Positions 29,901 through 42,743 of a stretch of DNA of 64,000 nucleotides are shown piece by piece. Position 1 is the stretch's first letter. The number at the start of each line of letters is the position of its first letter. The DNA is from Numida meleagris (lineage: Eukaryota; Chordata; Aves; Galliformes; Numididae): the NCBI RefSeq assembly GCF_002078875.1, contig NC_034409.1:12123399-12187398 (forward strand), given 5' to 3'. The notes under the pieces were generated by a model. That model searched no databases. It was given only the letters and a program-made list of their open reading frames with translations, and had not been told where the DNA came from. The position numbers and the translations under genes are program-made.

Positions 29901-32900
29901 AAATCAATAGTCATTTTGGAAAAGTGCCCTTTCATTCAGGGACCACCTTGATGGAACTGTGAACATTCATTCATATTCATGCCGCATTTCCAATACCACC
30001 TTGTTATTTCTGACAGCACCAACTTAATTTCAGGAACCTGCAGTGTGTAAAAAAAAAAAAAAAAGAAAAAAAAAAACCCACTAACTTAACCAAATGAATC
30101 AAAACACTGGTTAATAAAATTGGTCTAAAACCATCAGGCAATTTGAATATGAGCCCCCACAGGTTCTAGCTGTTTTATTGCTACAAGTGAAAACTGTTCA
30201 AGGACAAAATTGAATATTAAAATTTGTTTTGCAAACATGTCCTTATTTTTTAATAAATATGTAGCAGCTGGCGGGAAAGTAGAACATCCTTCTGTTAAAT
30301 AACAGTGTATGCATATCTATATGCACAGCAACTTTCTGTTTTAAAAGATATATAGACCTTTTACATAGGTATCCCTTGATGAAGAAATAGAAAACATGCT
30401 TTAGAAAGGGAGATGGAAAAATTACTGAGTTTTGTGGCTATGTTTTTGAACTTCTAGTGGAGCGATACCATTTCCTAACATTTAAATGCAGAAATACCAA
30501 ATCCATTCCATAGTCCTAAATGTTGCTTTTGTAATTATACCTCCAGAGACTTTGGTTAGTCCAGCTGAGTTCTCTAACCCATACTCCTCCAGTCTGTGTA
30601 ATGGGAATAGTAGTATTTACTTACTTACCTATCTCACGAGAATGTTATGGGAGCTTAATTATTTAATGCTTGAAAAGCACTTTAAAGATTAAAATTCCTA
30701 GTTGACTACTGAGCATTATTACTAAAGCAGAACCTCACTAATCCATATGTGCTATAATCCACACCAAAACTGGCAGTGTTCCTCTACATCTGAGCAAAGA
30801 TTTAATAATAAGAGTGTTGAGTAAGTTCTCTTATTACTAAGGCTTAATAATTATAATACAATATACTGGAGTACATTTACTAATGTGGTGTAAGGAGTAG
30901 ATAATTACAGCTAAACTACAGTGGCTAAAGCAGATGAACAAACATTATCCCTGCTTTTGTTCCCTGTTTTTACCGTTGTTTTTGTCTTTTTATAACATTT
31001 TCTCTGCAGTTTCCTATATTTCTGTTCAGTTGATGATATTAGATGATAAGTGCCCAAAATAAAGGGCGTAAGAGAACACAACTGTCTCTCCCCGTCTTCA
31101 CTGCTTTGTTTTCTTCTTTTCTTCTTGCAAACAGAGAAATAGAAAAAAATGGAATTCAGTCTTTGCAATTTGCCATAGAACTAAGTCCAGTTTTCTGCTC
31201 TTGCAGCATAACATGACACAAAATCTCTCTTATGGCTCATATCTGTCTTTCTCACTCACAAATTCACAGTGGGCCCCCAAATTAATAGTATGGCTTCATC
31301 GCTCCATGGTACTGTTCATCAGAGTTAGCTTCCCTGTATCTATGATGGTGTCCTTACAACAATAGACCTGCATATCAATGGGAACAGTATGGAGACATAA
31401 GTCATCGTTCCTGGGGCCTGGCCCAATAATTCTCATAACAAAGGATATGCAGTAGCTTCTTCAGTAACTGGGCATTAAGGTTTCTAAAGCCCATTCCACA
31501 TTTCTTCAGCACAGCCAATTTTCTGTAATGGAATGTATTCACTCAAAAGAGCAGAGCCACTCATCTGTATTTTGACATGAACATTGATTCAGAGGGGTCA
31601 AACTTCGTACTCTTCTGGGGGTATGCCAAAAGTGTTGTGTGCCCACCTCTGCCTTGAAATGCACAAGAACATTTTATCTTTGCACTTCCCAATAGTCTTT
31701 GTCTCTAAAAATATCAGCTGAACTTGGGATACGATGACTTTGAACTCATTTAAGTGATAGTTTAAATGATCTGTGGTTATTCAGGTGTAAGAGGTCTGGC
31801 TTTTTAGCTTGCTTAAAAGATTCCGTAAACAGCTATCAGCTCTTTTAGGGACAAAAGAGCTGCTATGAAACTATAATTGTATAAAATACAACAACAAGCA
31901 GTCAAGGTTTATTGGGAAATCCTTGCCAGAGGCCTGGTGCTATGATACGTAAATTTAAATTAAACTTAGAGCCTCTTTTGGCACTAGTCATCAGCATGTA
32001 AAATTTGATATGTCTGAATGCTCATATGGAGCATGACATAAAAAAGTATTCCAGACACTGGAGAGAAGGAGAGCTTCTTCCATGGATGGCATTGGTTGCG
32101 GATGGTCCAGCTTCCTGTGGTGCAGCTCCCAGCTGGTGTTGGTGGCTCCCGCAGCAGGGAGAGGCTAGGGGAGCTCATGGACCCTGCCAGACTTCTCACA
32201 GCTCATTACTCCTTGCCTGGAAAAAATCATTCAGAAAATGAAATGCTTTTTTTTATTATTATTATCTGACAGTATGTGCTAACTGTCACTCTGCAACCCA
32301 TGTTTAGCAAACGTGACCATGGAGAATATTACATTTTTTTTAGCTACAGCACCACATACACATATGCAATTCAGAATTTTAAACATTTGGGTTCATTCTG
32401 ACAACACGTACTTTGTGATTGCTCATTAGGAGATGAACATTACAATATTGCATTCACTTATTCATGCACTTCCATCTCATTAGACAGTTTTCAGAGAAAA
32501 TTGTCTCAGCATCCAAAAGATGTCAGACGTCACAATAAACCCAATAGCAAGCCTGGTCGTAGGGCTGACCCTTCAGTGCCCAGTGGCCTTGAGTCTGAAA
32601 AGAGATAGCTAAAGAGAGACTAAATTAATTCAACAGCTTCTAACTCTAGCGGGATAGGAATATTTATACATAAACATTGTAAATAAGGATGCATTTGAAC
32701 CAAGTTATGCATTTTGCTTAAGATCCTGCTGAGATCTTAAGTGAGAACTGCCAGAGCAGCACCTGCTGGGAACAGCTTTCTGAGGGGCATTTGATGAACA
32801 GTCAAAATGCTCTGAATTCCTTACTTACTAACTGAATTTTATGTATTATCTATGTATATTTAATAATGACAGCTATTTATTGACCAGACAGGATGTGATG

Positions 32901-35334
32901 CCTACTGGCAACACCCATTTTAGCTGCAATAATTAATAATTTTAATATTTAATTTTAATTAAATGTGTAATATCTTGCTCTTAAATTATTCAGACTTTAC
33001 AGAATGTTTTTCATTAATACCACACATTCTATTAACATATTTATGAACACCTTTTATGACTTAATGTGGCTTAATTCTATTAATAAAAACTAATTTAAAA
33101 GTCATTATCTTTTCTAATTATACAGTAACTTCTAATGCAGATAGATTTTCCAGCTCCAGGTTCTGGAAGAAAACTGCCGAGTTTTCTGCAGCTTCTGTTC
33201 TGCTGCCCGAGTACTCAGAAGATATAAAACCTTCTTTACTGAAGGGATGAGTTCCTATTGACTTAGTTGCCCTGATCTGATAGATATGTGAGATGTTTGG
33301 CACTCCAAAAGGTGAACAAAACAGCTTGAAGGAATGAGTGAATCATAATGGGTAGTTGGAGTAACATCATTCAAGACTAGCACTTAGGCTGTCCACAGAC
33401 TTACACTGACACAGCAGTGAGCCATGTAGGATAAAAGCACTGTGAAGACATTTCATTTCAGCTGTTCACAGTATGAGTGAGTAATCCTGCAATATTTATA
33501 CAGATGCACTAACTTAATTCAAAGAATAAGTCAAATTTACCAAGTTCACTTAGATTAGTGATCATGATCATTTATTTAAATATTTAATGGATAGGAATAT
33601 CTATTAGATCCATATCTATTGAATAGGCTAAAAAGGCTCTTGGAATCAGTGATAAGCTGTATACTCATAATCATCTGGCCTTAAGGTTCATAGCTAGGGG
33701 ACTAGTACTGTAAAATAGCAAGTTAATTTACTAAATCAATTAATCTCTTTCTGTTCTGAAATACAACCGGTTTGTATAGTGTGGCTCTTTTTCATTATTT
33801 TTTTCCCTTTCCCATTACACTATAAGTTTAGGTCGTTTTTTTTCTGCATAGAAAAGCAACGTTTTTCTGTACTTGCCACTATAAGAACAGTGTTAAAATC
33901 ATGTCAGTCCTGTTGTATGTTCTGACTAATGTTGTTGGAGATGATAGACAAATGATCCAGAGCTTAGGTACATAACAAAATTACAGTGAGTTGCGTATGG
34001 GTGTGCTTTATATTTAAGAGCTGAACAACAGCAGGATGATCAAGTGGGGGCCAAAGTGAGACATAGCACTGAGGCTCATCCAAGCTCCAGAAACAGCCCT
34101 GTCTACATGCTGTCTGGGACACTCACACCCTGAGTGTTTCTGAATTCTTTAGTTATCTCCTGCATTAACCTGAAAGTTGTCAGGCCACTTACCTGTAGTC
34201 AGCCGTGCTTGCTAAAAAGGGCGATGTGAGGTGATGGGTATTATAAATCACTGTGGCAATCCACTCAGCTTTGATCTGCTGCCTCCAGAAAGGCTTCCCA
34301 GAAGGAGCTCCTCAACACCAGATATGTACATGTTCACCAGAAGAGCAGACATGTATTCTCAGAGGTCTTCAGAGACACTTCTCTTTCTCTCTGACTCTGT
34401 GAGGCAATTAAATGATTACCTCACATGATTAGGTCAGTAAAAAACCACTGAAGCAGTGCTGTAATTAAACAGCTAAGTCAAGGAGCAAGATTTACTGAGG
34501 ATGCATTGGGTATAGAGTAGGATCTGAAACGATATAGAGGGAAAATAGGAGCTGCTCAAGCCAGATCAATCACTTCCCGTGTTTCTTCATTAACCACTCT
34601 TAAAGTAGATGTTACATAAAAATTTGTATCTGCTTTCATCCATAGCATTTCATAAAGATTAATGACACACAAATTAATGTGCAAACATTTGGCATTTTTC
34701 TAAAGGATTTGTTCATGCTTTTCCTTGCAGTGTGCTGTTTTGTCCTCTTTGCACCATGTCTAAGCTATCCCTTTCTCTCTGTTCTCTTAGTTCCCAAACA
34801 ACCAATATCATCTCCTGAGCTTCTGCAGATTTGGTCTCCTAAGCATAACTAACAATCTGTCCTTTCTGAAGTGTGTTTCAGTCATTCTTGAATTAGATTT
34901 CCAAACATGAAAGCACTTTTTCTGTAAAAAACTCCATTCACAGTACAGAATTGGTGATGAAAGTGAATTTTACCTGAGCTGAGATCATTCAAAGTTTCAT
35001 CAGATGGCCCTTGCGAGGACTCTGTGAACCATCACTGTTTTAAAAGTATTTGAGGCATCTACATAAAGGATAAAATGAAAGGTGGATACAGTGAACCCAA
35101 AGGAACTGAATTATTGCTCATCGGTAATAATTAGTAACATGAAAAGAAGTAGGACATCAGAGTATGAATTGCACTGGGAAGAGAACAAAGCAGGAAGCAG
35201 AGCTGTGCTTCCCAGTGTTGGAATAGGTCAGTGACACATTTTCTGCAGGTAAAACTAAATTTTTGAAGATATAAAGGAGATAAAAATCCTTCACTTACCC
35301 TATATTTATAGTCACAGATCTTCAATTCTTGCAG
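26906..35334 (+). other. MAGI2: MAGI2 last intron, central part
   Basis: About 8.4 kb without a supported exon or transposon. It contains an A-rich run at 30049-30076 (broken by one G) and a strongly AT-rich homeobox-site-like stretch at 32880-33125 (see findings). It also has an octamer motif ATGCAAAT at about 28496-28503. The open frames are short and unrecognised. Confidence 0.5.
30049..30076. repeat. A-rich simple repeat
   Basis: Twenty-seven A residues interrupted by a single G at 30065. No associated retrocopy was recognised. Confidence 0.9.
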
Positions 35335-35451
35335 AGTCTACAAAAGCCATGCCACCAGTATCTCCCATGAGTAGCGGTGTCCCCCATTCCAGTTTTAGAC
35401 CAACACTGAAAAGAAAAACAGATGATGACTTTGATCGCAGAGAGACTGGAG
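35335..35451 (+). other. Candidate cassette or alternative last exon of MAGI2
   Basis: A 117-nt open segment preceded by a plausible acceptor (TCTTCAATTCTTGCAG) and followed by a weak donor (GAG|GTGGCA). With the single G carried over from the exon at 21260, the frame reads E-S-T-K-A-MPPVSPMSSGVPHSS and then FRPTLKRKTDDDFDRRETG. This is a hydrophilic, Ser/Pro-rich and then charged sequence. The length is a multiple of three, so inclusion would keep the downstream MAGI2 frame. If the donor is unused, the frame ends at TAA 35472-35474 and would make a different C-terminus. The frame is also open for about 25 codons upstream of the acceptor, so chance is possible. I do not recognise the peptide. 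It could also be a fragment of an unrelated retrocopy. Confidence 0.3.
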
Positions 35452-38400
35452 GTGGCATTGTTTTATGCTTCTAACACCAGTCTCTCCCATCGTCTTTCCT
35501 AATGAATTCCTTTCTGAAAAATCACAGCACAAAATTCACCAGTAAAACATGCAGGGACTGAGATGCCAGTTCATTTTCCTGTGATTGTTCATATCTTTAT
35601 ATGTATCTCTCTGGTTACTCTGCCCATCCATCCTCAACCTTTGCAGAAAACAATGTGCAAAGTCAAAATAACAAATTACTAGAAAGCAGAAAAATTCCAC
35701 TCACATTTGCAAGTTACTATAATCTTTCAGGGTCACAGAGACATTACTGAGCCCAAACAGGCAAGCAGTGTGATGGGCATGGTACATGACTGAAGAAATT
35801 ATATTAGGTTTTCATTGCATCAGAAACAAGACTTCACAATATCAAACTGATTAACTGCATTTGTAGGAAAGGAAAAGTCTTTTATATGCCAAATTAACTA
35901 AGTACGACCTAGATTTGTTCTCATAAAGGTAAATGGCACACATGTAGGTTTTGTATACAGAATCAACTTGTGGCAGCCACGGCACACTAGTAAAAATGCA
36001 TGAGGGCAGTGCTAAGGAAGAAAGGGCTAGGCCACCTGGCCTGGCCAAGTGAAGGACTGTGTCACAGCGGAAGGTTCCTAAATCATGCTATTGTTTATTT
36101 TCAGAGTTACTGGCATTGAGGGGTTTGGGTGTGGATAACGGCAGCGGAAGAGAAGTGGATTTCTCTCTTTTAAGCCAAGCAAAGGGTGATTTGTGAGAAA
36201 ATATTTGCATAGCAGTACTGAATAATTAACGAGAAGTGGAAGTTTATAGCAAGAAGTAAGGAGGGTGCGGTGCCCATTGCCACAGACATTTTGGGAAAGG
36301 ACAGGCAGGAGAATGGCATATTGTGCCATGGCAGCTGAGGAGAAGGCATCAAGAGCTTGTCTAACAATCCACACCTCAGGGAATCATTTATCTCAGGAGA
36401 CAAAGGGTGCACCACGTCTGGGCTGTGGAAGCTCCAGGATGAGATTAAAGATTCTTTAAATATTCTGAAATATCCCTCCTTAGAGAGTGTTAAAGGAAAG
36501 CTGCAGGAGGCCAATGCAATCAGGAACATCACAAGCATGTCAAGCTGTAATGAGAAAGAGCCGAATGCATTCGTGATATAACACTGCCAGCATTAGTGGA
36601 TACTCACCAGGGGACAATTTGTCCCATTTTTGTTATTAGCAGCATCTCTAAGAATTGTTTGCCACCTTCTGGCAGTACGTAATTTCAGACAAAAAGAAGG
36701 AAAAAAAAATGCACCATATTTTTTATGTAATCAAAAACTCTTTGATTCCTTAGGAAAATAATTCTGGGAAGATGTGAAAACAGCTGCTTAGACATCTCAG
36801 GAAATGTGTAATTCGTACTAATGAAAGAATGCAAAGCTTTAAAATATTGCTCATTATTCTCACACTTTGCAAATAAAATACAATGAAATGTTATTGTATT
36901 TAATTAATAAACTGTGGATTTCTTTTTGTTCCTTAAGTTACTATTAAATATTAAAGAAATTAATACTTCTATCTTACGCTTAATTTTATCTGGTGAAAAA
37001 TCCCACATTGCTGATGAACTGCCAAGCAATTATTTAAAACATTTTGATACACAGGGAGAAGCTGGTAGCAAATCCAAAGTGTAATCTCTCTTGGCTCGAG
37101 ATCTCAGCAGAGCAGATAAGCAGAGCAAGGTCAGATTTGATGCAACCTTAGACAGGCAAACTGTAATGAAATCTACTACAGAAATTTACTACAGGAAATT
37201 AAATTAAAAATTAACTTATCAGTAGGCTGAGCTCTTTCCTGACTTGCAACCTAGGCAGTGCTCGGAAAGTAAGACAGGCACAGCTCTTCTTGATTAGCAG
37301 TAAGGCCGTCGGCTTCTTTTGCTGGTGGTTCAGGTGATCACCAGCAAGCACTGGATCCAGAGAAAGGACTAGTCATTAGTTAGGAGAGGAGCAAGTATGT
37401 GAGTGGTAGCCTCATTCCCAGTCTGTTAAATACACATAAGCTGGCACAGCAAAGCAAGTAACTCACGTGTGTGTCAGGTCTACCTCAAATAAAAAAATGT
37501 TAGAACAGAAAATTCCTGGTCCTGATGCCCTTGTCGTTCTTCCTCCAAAATGGCTGCCTTTGTCTCTTACTTGTCCTCCGATGAACTGGAGACCTCGTGT
37601 CTACGGTGTCTCTTACTCAGTTAGCAATTGAAACCTTGCCTGAGAGTTATGTGAAACAGGTCACAGGTGAGTCATTCTTGCACATCCCCTAGAAGTGCCA
37701 TCAACCTGCAGGCCAGTCACTCATGGGAACTAAAAACCACCCAGAAAACACCTACTAAATTACACCAAATCAAATGCCGTCACAATGACAGATGATAGTG
37801 CTGCCCTACGGTCATTTATCTTGTCTAAATTGGTAGGTCAAGGGAGCTTTTCTCCCTTCAGAGAAAGGAGGAAGGTATCTATTAGCCTTCAGTGAGACAT
37901 ATAACTTTGAAAATTCATTTCTCCCTCAGCAAGTATGATACCCAGTGTGACAAAGTAAAAGCACAAATTTAAAACTACATCATCCCTAAATCTCTCCTGT
38001 AGTTTCAAATGAATTCACTATCCTTCACTTCTGCTTGGAAGTTGTTAGGGCATTAGTAGTTCGAGCTCTATTAAATATACACGGTCTTCATTTTGTCCTT
38101 GAAGGGAAAAAAGAGTAAAATCATTGCTCTGTCTCTGGTTGAGTATGCTTGCAAAATGTTTTGAGATACTTTGGAATAACAGACACTAAATGTAGGTTAT
38201 GTTTGCACTTAACGCTGCAGGTTTTATATAAAGCTTAAAAATTAGGACAAAACGTTATCTTTCTCAGACATACTAATAAGTATCTCCAAAATGTTGCTAT
38301 AACCTTAGAATAAGTGTAAAAGGAAATAGCTCCTTAAGTTGCTCGAAGAATAATATTTGGCATTTTTCTCATGTTTATGTTTGTAATGGAAAAGCAATCA

Positions 38401-41400
38401 TTTCAGCACTGGTTGATATGCCCAGATGAACTCTTGTGGCTTGCACAGAGCTCTTAAAAATATTTATATTTCGAGCAATAAATTACTTACATTAGTGTGC
38501 TTTGCCCCACCCTAGTAATTTTGTTATTTCCCCATAATTTCCAAACATTAGAGGGAAGTTGGTTACAATATCCTCTCATCAATATTGTCCTCACTTGCCA
38601 GGGAAATCTTGCAACAAAGGCTGGCAGACGTGGACATCTATCAAAGCTGAGGAAGACTTTCAATCTAGTTTCCATTTATTTAGAAGGAAAAGCAAGTTAG
38701 GTTGGGTTTTTGCTGTCTCAGGTTGACAGTGCTTGGAGCTTACAGAAAGTCACTGCATCAACTTCTTACTCACAAGTACTATATTACCAGAGAGCAGGAA
38801 TGGCAGTTTTGTTTCGTGGCAGCTTTTTTCCATCATCCACCGGAAATGGAGCGGGTCAGGCTCATCTAGGGGTGTCCCGCAGCCAAACTCCCCCCTGAGC
38901 TATGGCTGCAAGATTTCTTGCTTGCTTGGTTGTGTTTTCTTTTTGTTAATGTTTTCTAGGGGAGAGGCAGAGATCTGATAATGCCTATCATACTGCAAGT
39001 TCTAGCTTACAGATATATATATAAAATTACGTGTAATAAGTACGCTCCTGCTGTTTCACTCTGAGGTTGGTTCTGACCCACTACAGTTTCTCACTGCAAC
39101 ATTTGGTGATTCTTCTATAAAAAAAAAAAAGAGTGAAAAAAATTGAAAATCCAAAATTGTCCATTAATGAACCAGGGCAGGATTTCCCATCACTGCCCCA
39201 TCTCCAGGGAGTAAAACAGCAGACTGCTCACCCCTGGAGGTGTCCCATAGACAACAAGTATAGCATTATCCTTTCTGCCCCAGAGTATCAGCGAGTGGTG
39301 TTTGCAGCCCTGTCTTCACATGGTGTCCTCCTCCCACTTGGACAAGAACAGCTGATCTCTGCACAGTGGCACATTCTGTGCAGTAACACTCTCATTCTCC
39401 AAGAGCACCTTGCTGCTCCAGGCCATTCAATGCTTCTGCTGGTGTGCAGCTGAAGTTTCCCAAAGTAGCCAGCTATTACTGTAACTTCAGCTGCTCTCAG
39501 TCTCACTCAAGATCCAGTCATGGCCCATTGCCCTTCGCTACCCCTCAATGAATAGCATCATCTCACAACAACTGAGAAAGAAAGACTGTAATTAAATCAA
39601 AAATGTTGGTTGGGTCAATGCTGATGCTCACCTCTGCCCCGTGGAGGTGTGCAATTTTGCCATAAGAAGCAGAAATTGAGTTGAGGTTGTTTCCATTCTT
39701 CATTCCTACCGATCATGTACCGATGACTTAACCAACAAAAACCACCCTGCCAGTATGCAGTGCCATGGGGTCTCTGCATGCCCACCTTTCTCTGCAGGGG
39801 TTAACTCAGGCTAATGTAATCTGCAGGGAGCAGCATAAATTAGCTCGTACCAGGCTCCATGCTGCTGCAAATTGATTAATGTGCAAAGACTCAAGGTAGT
39901 GTTCAGCGCTGGTTCAGACACCTCGCTGGTGCACAGATTCCCACTGCATTGCGTGGTCCCACTCTGGATGTAAAGAAATCAGGCAGAGGGACTGGGACCC
40001 CCTGAAGGAGCACTGGTTTGAGGGCTAACGAAAGCAGAATCTCCTGGATTTCGGATCGAAGGAAAGCCTGGCTGGGGTCTGCTCCTCCCTCACCACCATG
40101 GCCTGCAGAATTACAGAACTGGAGAACAAGCCCACAGAAGCAAATGCTTTTTGTAGGCAAGCGCCTAAGAGCTGATAACTCTACATGCCTGATCCTCCCA
40201 TTTATTTTTCCTGCTCGAGTGCCAAGCAGGGAGCAGATGGTACATTACTCAGCCTTAACTGGAGGGTAAGGAAGTGTGATTTGAAAAAAAAAAAAATCAG
40301 TTGGGACCCTCAGCCCATTTAGATTCTAAGCTCAAAGTTTATTTGTCTTACACAGAACTTGTACTTTCTCCCCTCTCAAATGCTAATCCTCTCCACACAT
40401 ATGCTCATTATGCAAAAGCATATGACAAACACCATCTGGGAAAATAAACAGCTCCTCAGCTAACCGCGCTGCTCCCTCCCCTTACGTCACCCACCTCACT
40501 ATTGTCTCTCCTATTTTTATCCACAAAACAGCAATCACTCAATCAAGCTATTAACTTAAATGTGCTGTCTCAGTCAAACAAGCTGCAGATCCCAGACCGG
40601 GCAGTAAATCCCACTCCATTTTTCAAGATGATGTGCATCTTCATGATAATTTGAAAGCAGTCACAGCACTGAGAAAAGCAAACGTAGCTTTTAAAGGGCA
40701 TTTGGTATCACTGAGGGATGCTCATCCTGACCCGCAGAAGCCCAGGCTTGTTTTCCAGCTAGAAGGTTATGTTTTCTTCCCCGTGAAATATGCAGCTCTT
40801 GCCACAGGTTCTACCTCGTTTCCATGGATCCCTGAGACATTCTCTAAATAGAGAATGACATTAGCCAAGTTCAGTGATTTCTCTAACCTCAGTGTAGACG
40901 GGTAAGAAAAAGAGCTGTGCTGTCATTAGTCATGATGGATTCGTTGTCTGCCTGAATGTTAATCAAAAGAAATGAGGATCAGATATGCAAAAGAAAGCTT
41001 TTGGCTGTCTCAGAATATTGTGTTTTGTACTAGTGGATTAGGAAAACCATCATGATTCAGCAAAGGACGTGTCTATTTAGCTAAATTAAACAGAATCTGC
41101 ACAATCCAACCATATTGTGTTGAGGCTAAGTAACCAGGAGACATTCAAAACACACAGCCAAGAAAGAGCCTTAGCAGCTGATGCTGTGATATAAAGGTGG
41201 AGCTTCGTAAGTACCCTGTAAGAATTGTGGGGCCATAAACACTGCAATATTATATCTATTTAGAAAAAATATGAGACGGAATTCAATGATGACCTTATCT
41301 GAGCTACAAATTCTTGTCAATTATTATATGCTTGTGGGGACATGTTTATAGATGGCAGAAAGTCCTTTTCATTTGTCCTTAGAGACAGCACTGATATTGC

Positions 41401-41614
41401 CCAGCTAAGAAATACATTATACAGCTACAAAAGAGGCAATTTGATTTCATGAGCACGTGTCGTTATTATTTTAAGAATAATTTAACGTAGGCAGAGAAAA
41501 GCAGAACCTGTATAAAATAAGACCGAGGTTTCCAGCATGTGCAGTACCAGCCCCGTGGTTCTTACTTCTCCTGGACTCTTTATTTATGTGGGGGAGAGTG
41601 GGACTGTTTTATTT
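35452..41614 (+). other. MAGI2: MAGI2 last intron, distal part
   Basis: No supported exon or transposon. Open frames at 36170-36538 (minus), 39133-39453 and 39903-40160 (minus) are unrecognised and mostly have antisense partners. A mixed-composition block at 40440-40620 contains TACGTCAC and several compact motif-like words and could be conserved non-coding DNA (see findings). A short TATATATATA run lies near 39012-39022. Confidence 0.5.
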
Positions 41615-41808
41615 TCATAGAATCATAGAATGGCTTGGCTTGGAATCGATGTTAAAGCCCACTCAGTTCCAACCCCCAGCTCAGGCTGCTCAGGGCCCCA
41701 TCCCACCTGGCCCTGGGCACCTCCAGGGATGGAGCACCCACAGCTCTGTGGGCAGCTGTGCCAGTGCCTCACTGCCCTCTGAGGAAAGAATTTCCTCCCC
41801 ATTGACCC
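41615..41808 (-). repeat. CR1 LINE 3' fragment next to the last exon
   Basis: Starts with TCATAGAATCATAGAATGGC, followed by a GC-rich CR1 3' region in antisense. Minus-strand reading shows a degenerate ORF2 C-terminus (KFFPQRAVRHWHSCPQS). The fragment ends about 135 bp before the MAGI2 terminal exon, leaving the putative branch-point region (CTGAC at 41916-41920) and pyrimidine tract intact. Confidence 0.9.
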
Positions 41809-41943
41809 CACTGGGAGTTTTGCTTCCCCTAAAAGACTGTGGAATTTGATTCTCAAGCGTGATTCGGGTGCTGATGTTGCTCTATGTGTGATGTGCATGA
41901 CATGCTGAGCACACCCTGACCCTTCTCTCTGTTGCCACCACAG

Positions 41944-42743
41944 ACGAGCCAAGCTCCTGGAGCGCTCCCGCTGCCGCCTCCCCAGGTCTGTCGGAAGTAG
42001 CTCTGTCCCTCGACGACATAATCTCACCATTATCCTCATCACACATAGCCCCACCCTCTGACCCTTCTCACCAGATAAGCCCAGAACCAACATGGGATAT
42101 CAAGAGGGAACACGACGGAAGGAAACTAAAGGAGCTTTCAGTGAACGGCCACAAAAAGAAAAGGTTAGGAGAGCAAAGAGAAAGGTCAGCAAGTCCTAAA
42201 AAGGCAGACAGGTCAAAGCATGACGAGCCTTCTTGGAAAGGATATTCAGAAGGCAAAACTAAGGTCACAGACGGTGGCAGGCTCACCTCGGAAAGCAGAG
42301 CGGTGGGACACAGTGTTATGATGGAGGCTGGCGCAAGAGAGCACGTGTGTGCTGGAAGCAGTGATGAACAGTTTGGGAGGCTGAAGAAGCCAGAAAGCAA
42401 GAGGGGAGGATCTCTTAGCAAAAAAGAAGATCACAGATCCACAAATACCAGTGAGAAGAAGTCAGCTGCAGCATCTGACCCTGCCAAGCTTGATGCAGGT
42501 GCTACCAAGACATACAGTAGCAATCGCTGCAGCTCACCTGGAAGCGATATGGATCACGGCCAGAGGGATCCTGATGGGAAACCCAGCGAGTTCCCCAGGA
42601 AGGGACATCTCCACCCCATTAGCACTCGCAGCACCAACACCACAGTTCGGAAGGCAATGGTCTCCCCGGGGCCGTGGAAAATCCCCGGCTCGGATAAGCT
42701 ACCTAGCGTCCTGAAGTCTGGTACTTCTGCCATGAGCAGATAA
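41944..42743 (+). CDS. MAGI2: MAGI2 terminal coding exon, C-terminal tail
   Basis: Completes the codon G|AC (Asp) from the exon ending at 21260 and adds 265 residues to a TAA stop at 42741-42743. The acceptor is strong (CCCTTCTCTCTGTTGCCACCACAG). The tail has no folded domain. It opens with a Ser/Pro/Ala-rich stretch (WSAPAAASPGLSEVALSLDD, then PPSDPSHQISPEPTWDIKRE). Next comes a basic nuclear-localisation-like cluster (HKKKRLGEQRERSASPKK), then a long Ser/Lys/Glu/Gly-rich low-complexity middle. It ends in PGPWKIPGSDKLPSVLKSG and TSAMSR. The start, GEQRERSASP and PGPWK-PGSDKLPSVLK match mammalian MAGI2 as I remember it; the middle differs strongly. It is the disordered tail after the last PDZ domain in the long isoform. 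The ATG at 42141 is internal, not a start. Confidence 0.96.

Noticed and set aside
37259..37280. Mariner-like terminal sequence (CTCGGAAAGTAAGACAG)
   Set aside because: Only a dozen or so bases resemble a DNA-transposon end, with no body or opposite terminus.
42141..42743. A separate 200-residue gene starting at ATG 42141
   Set aside because: The same frame is open back to the splice acceptor at 41944 and matches the MAGI2 tail upstream of the ATG, so it is part of the MAGI2 terminal exon.
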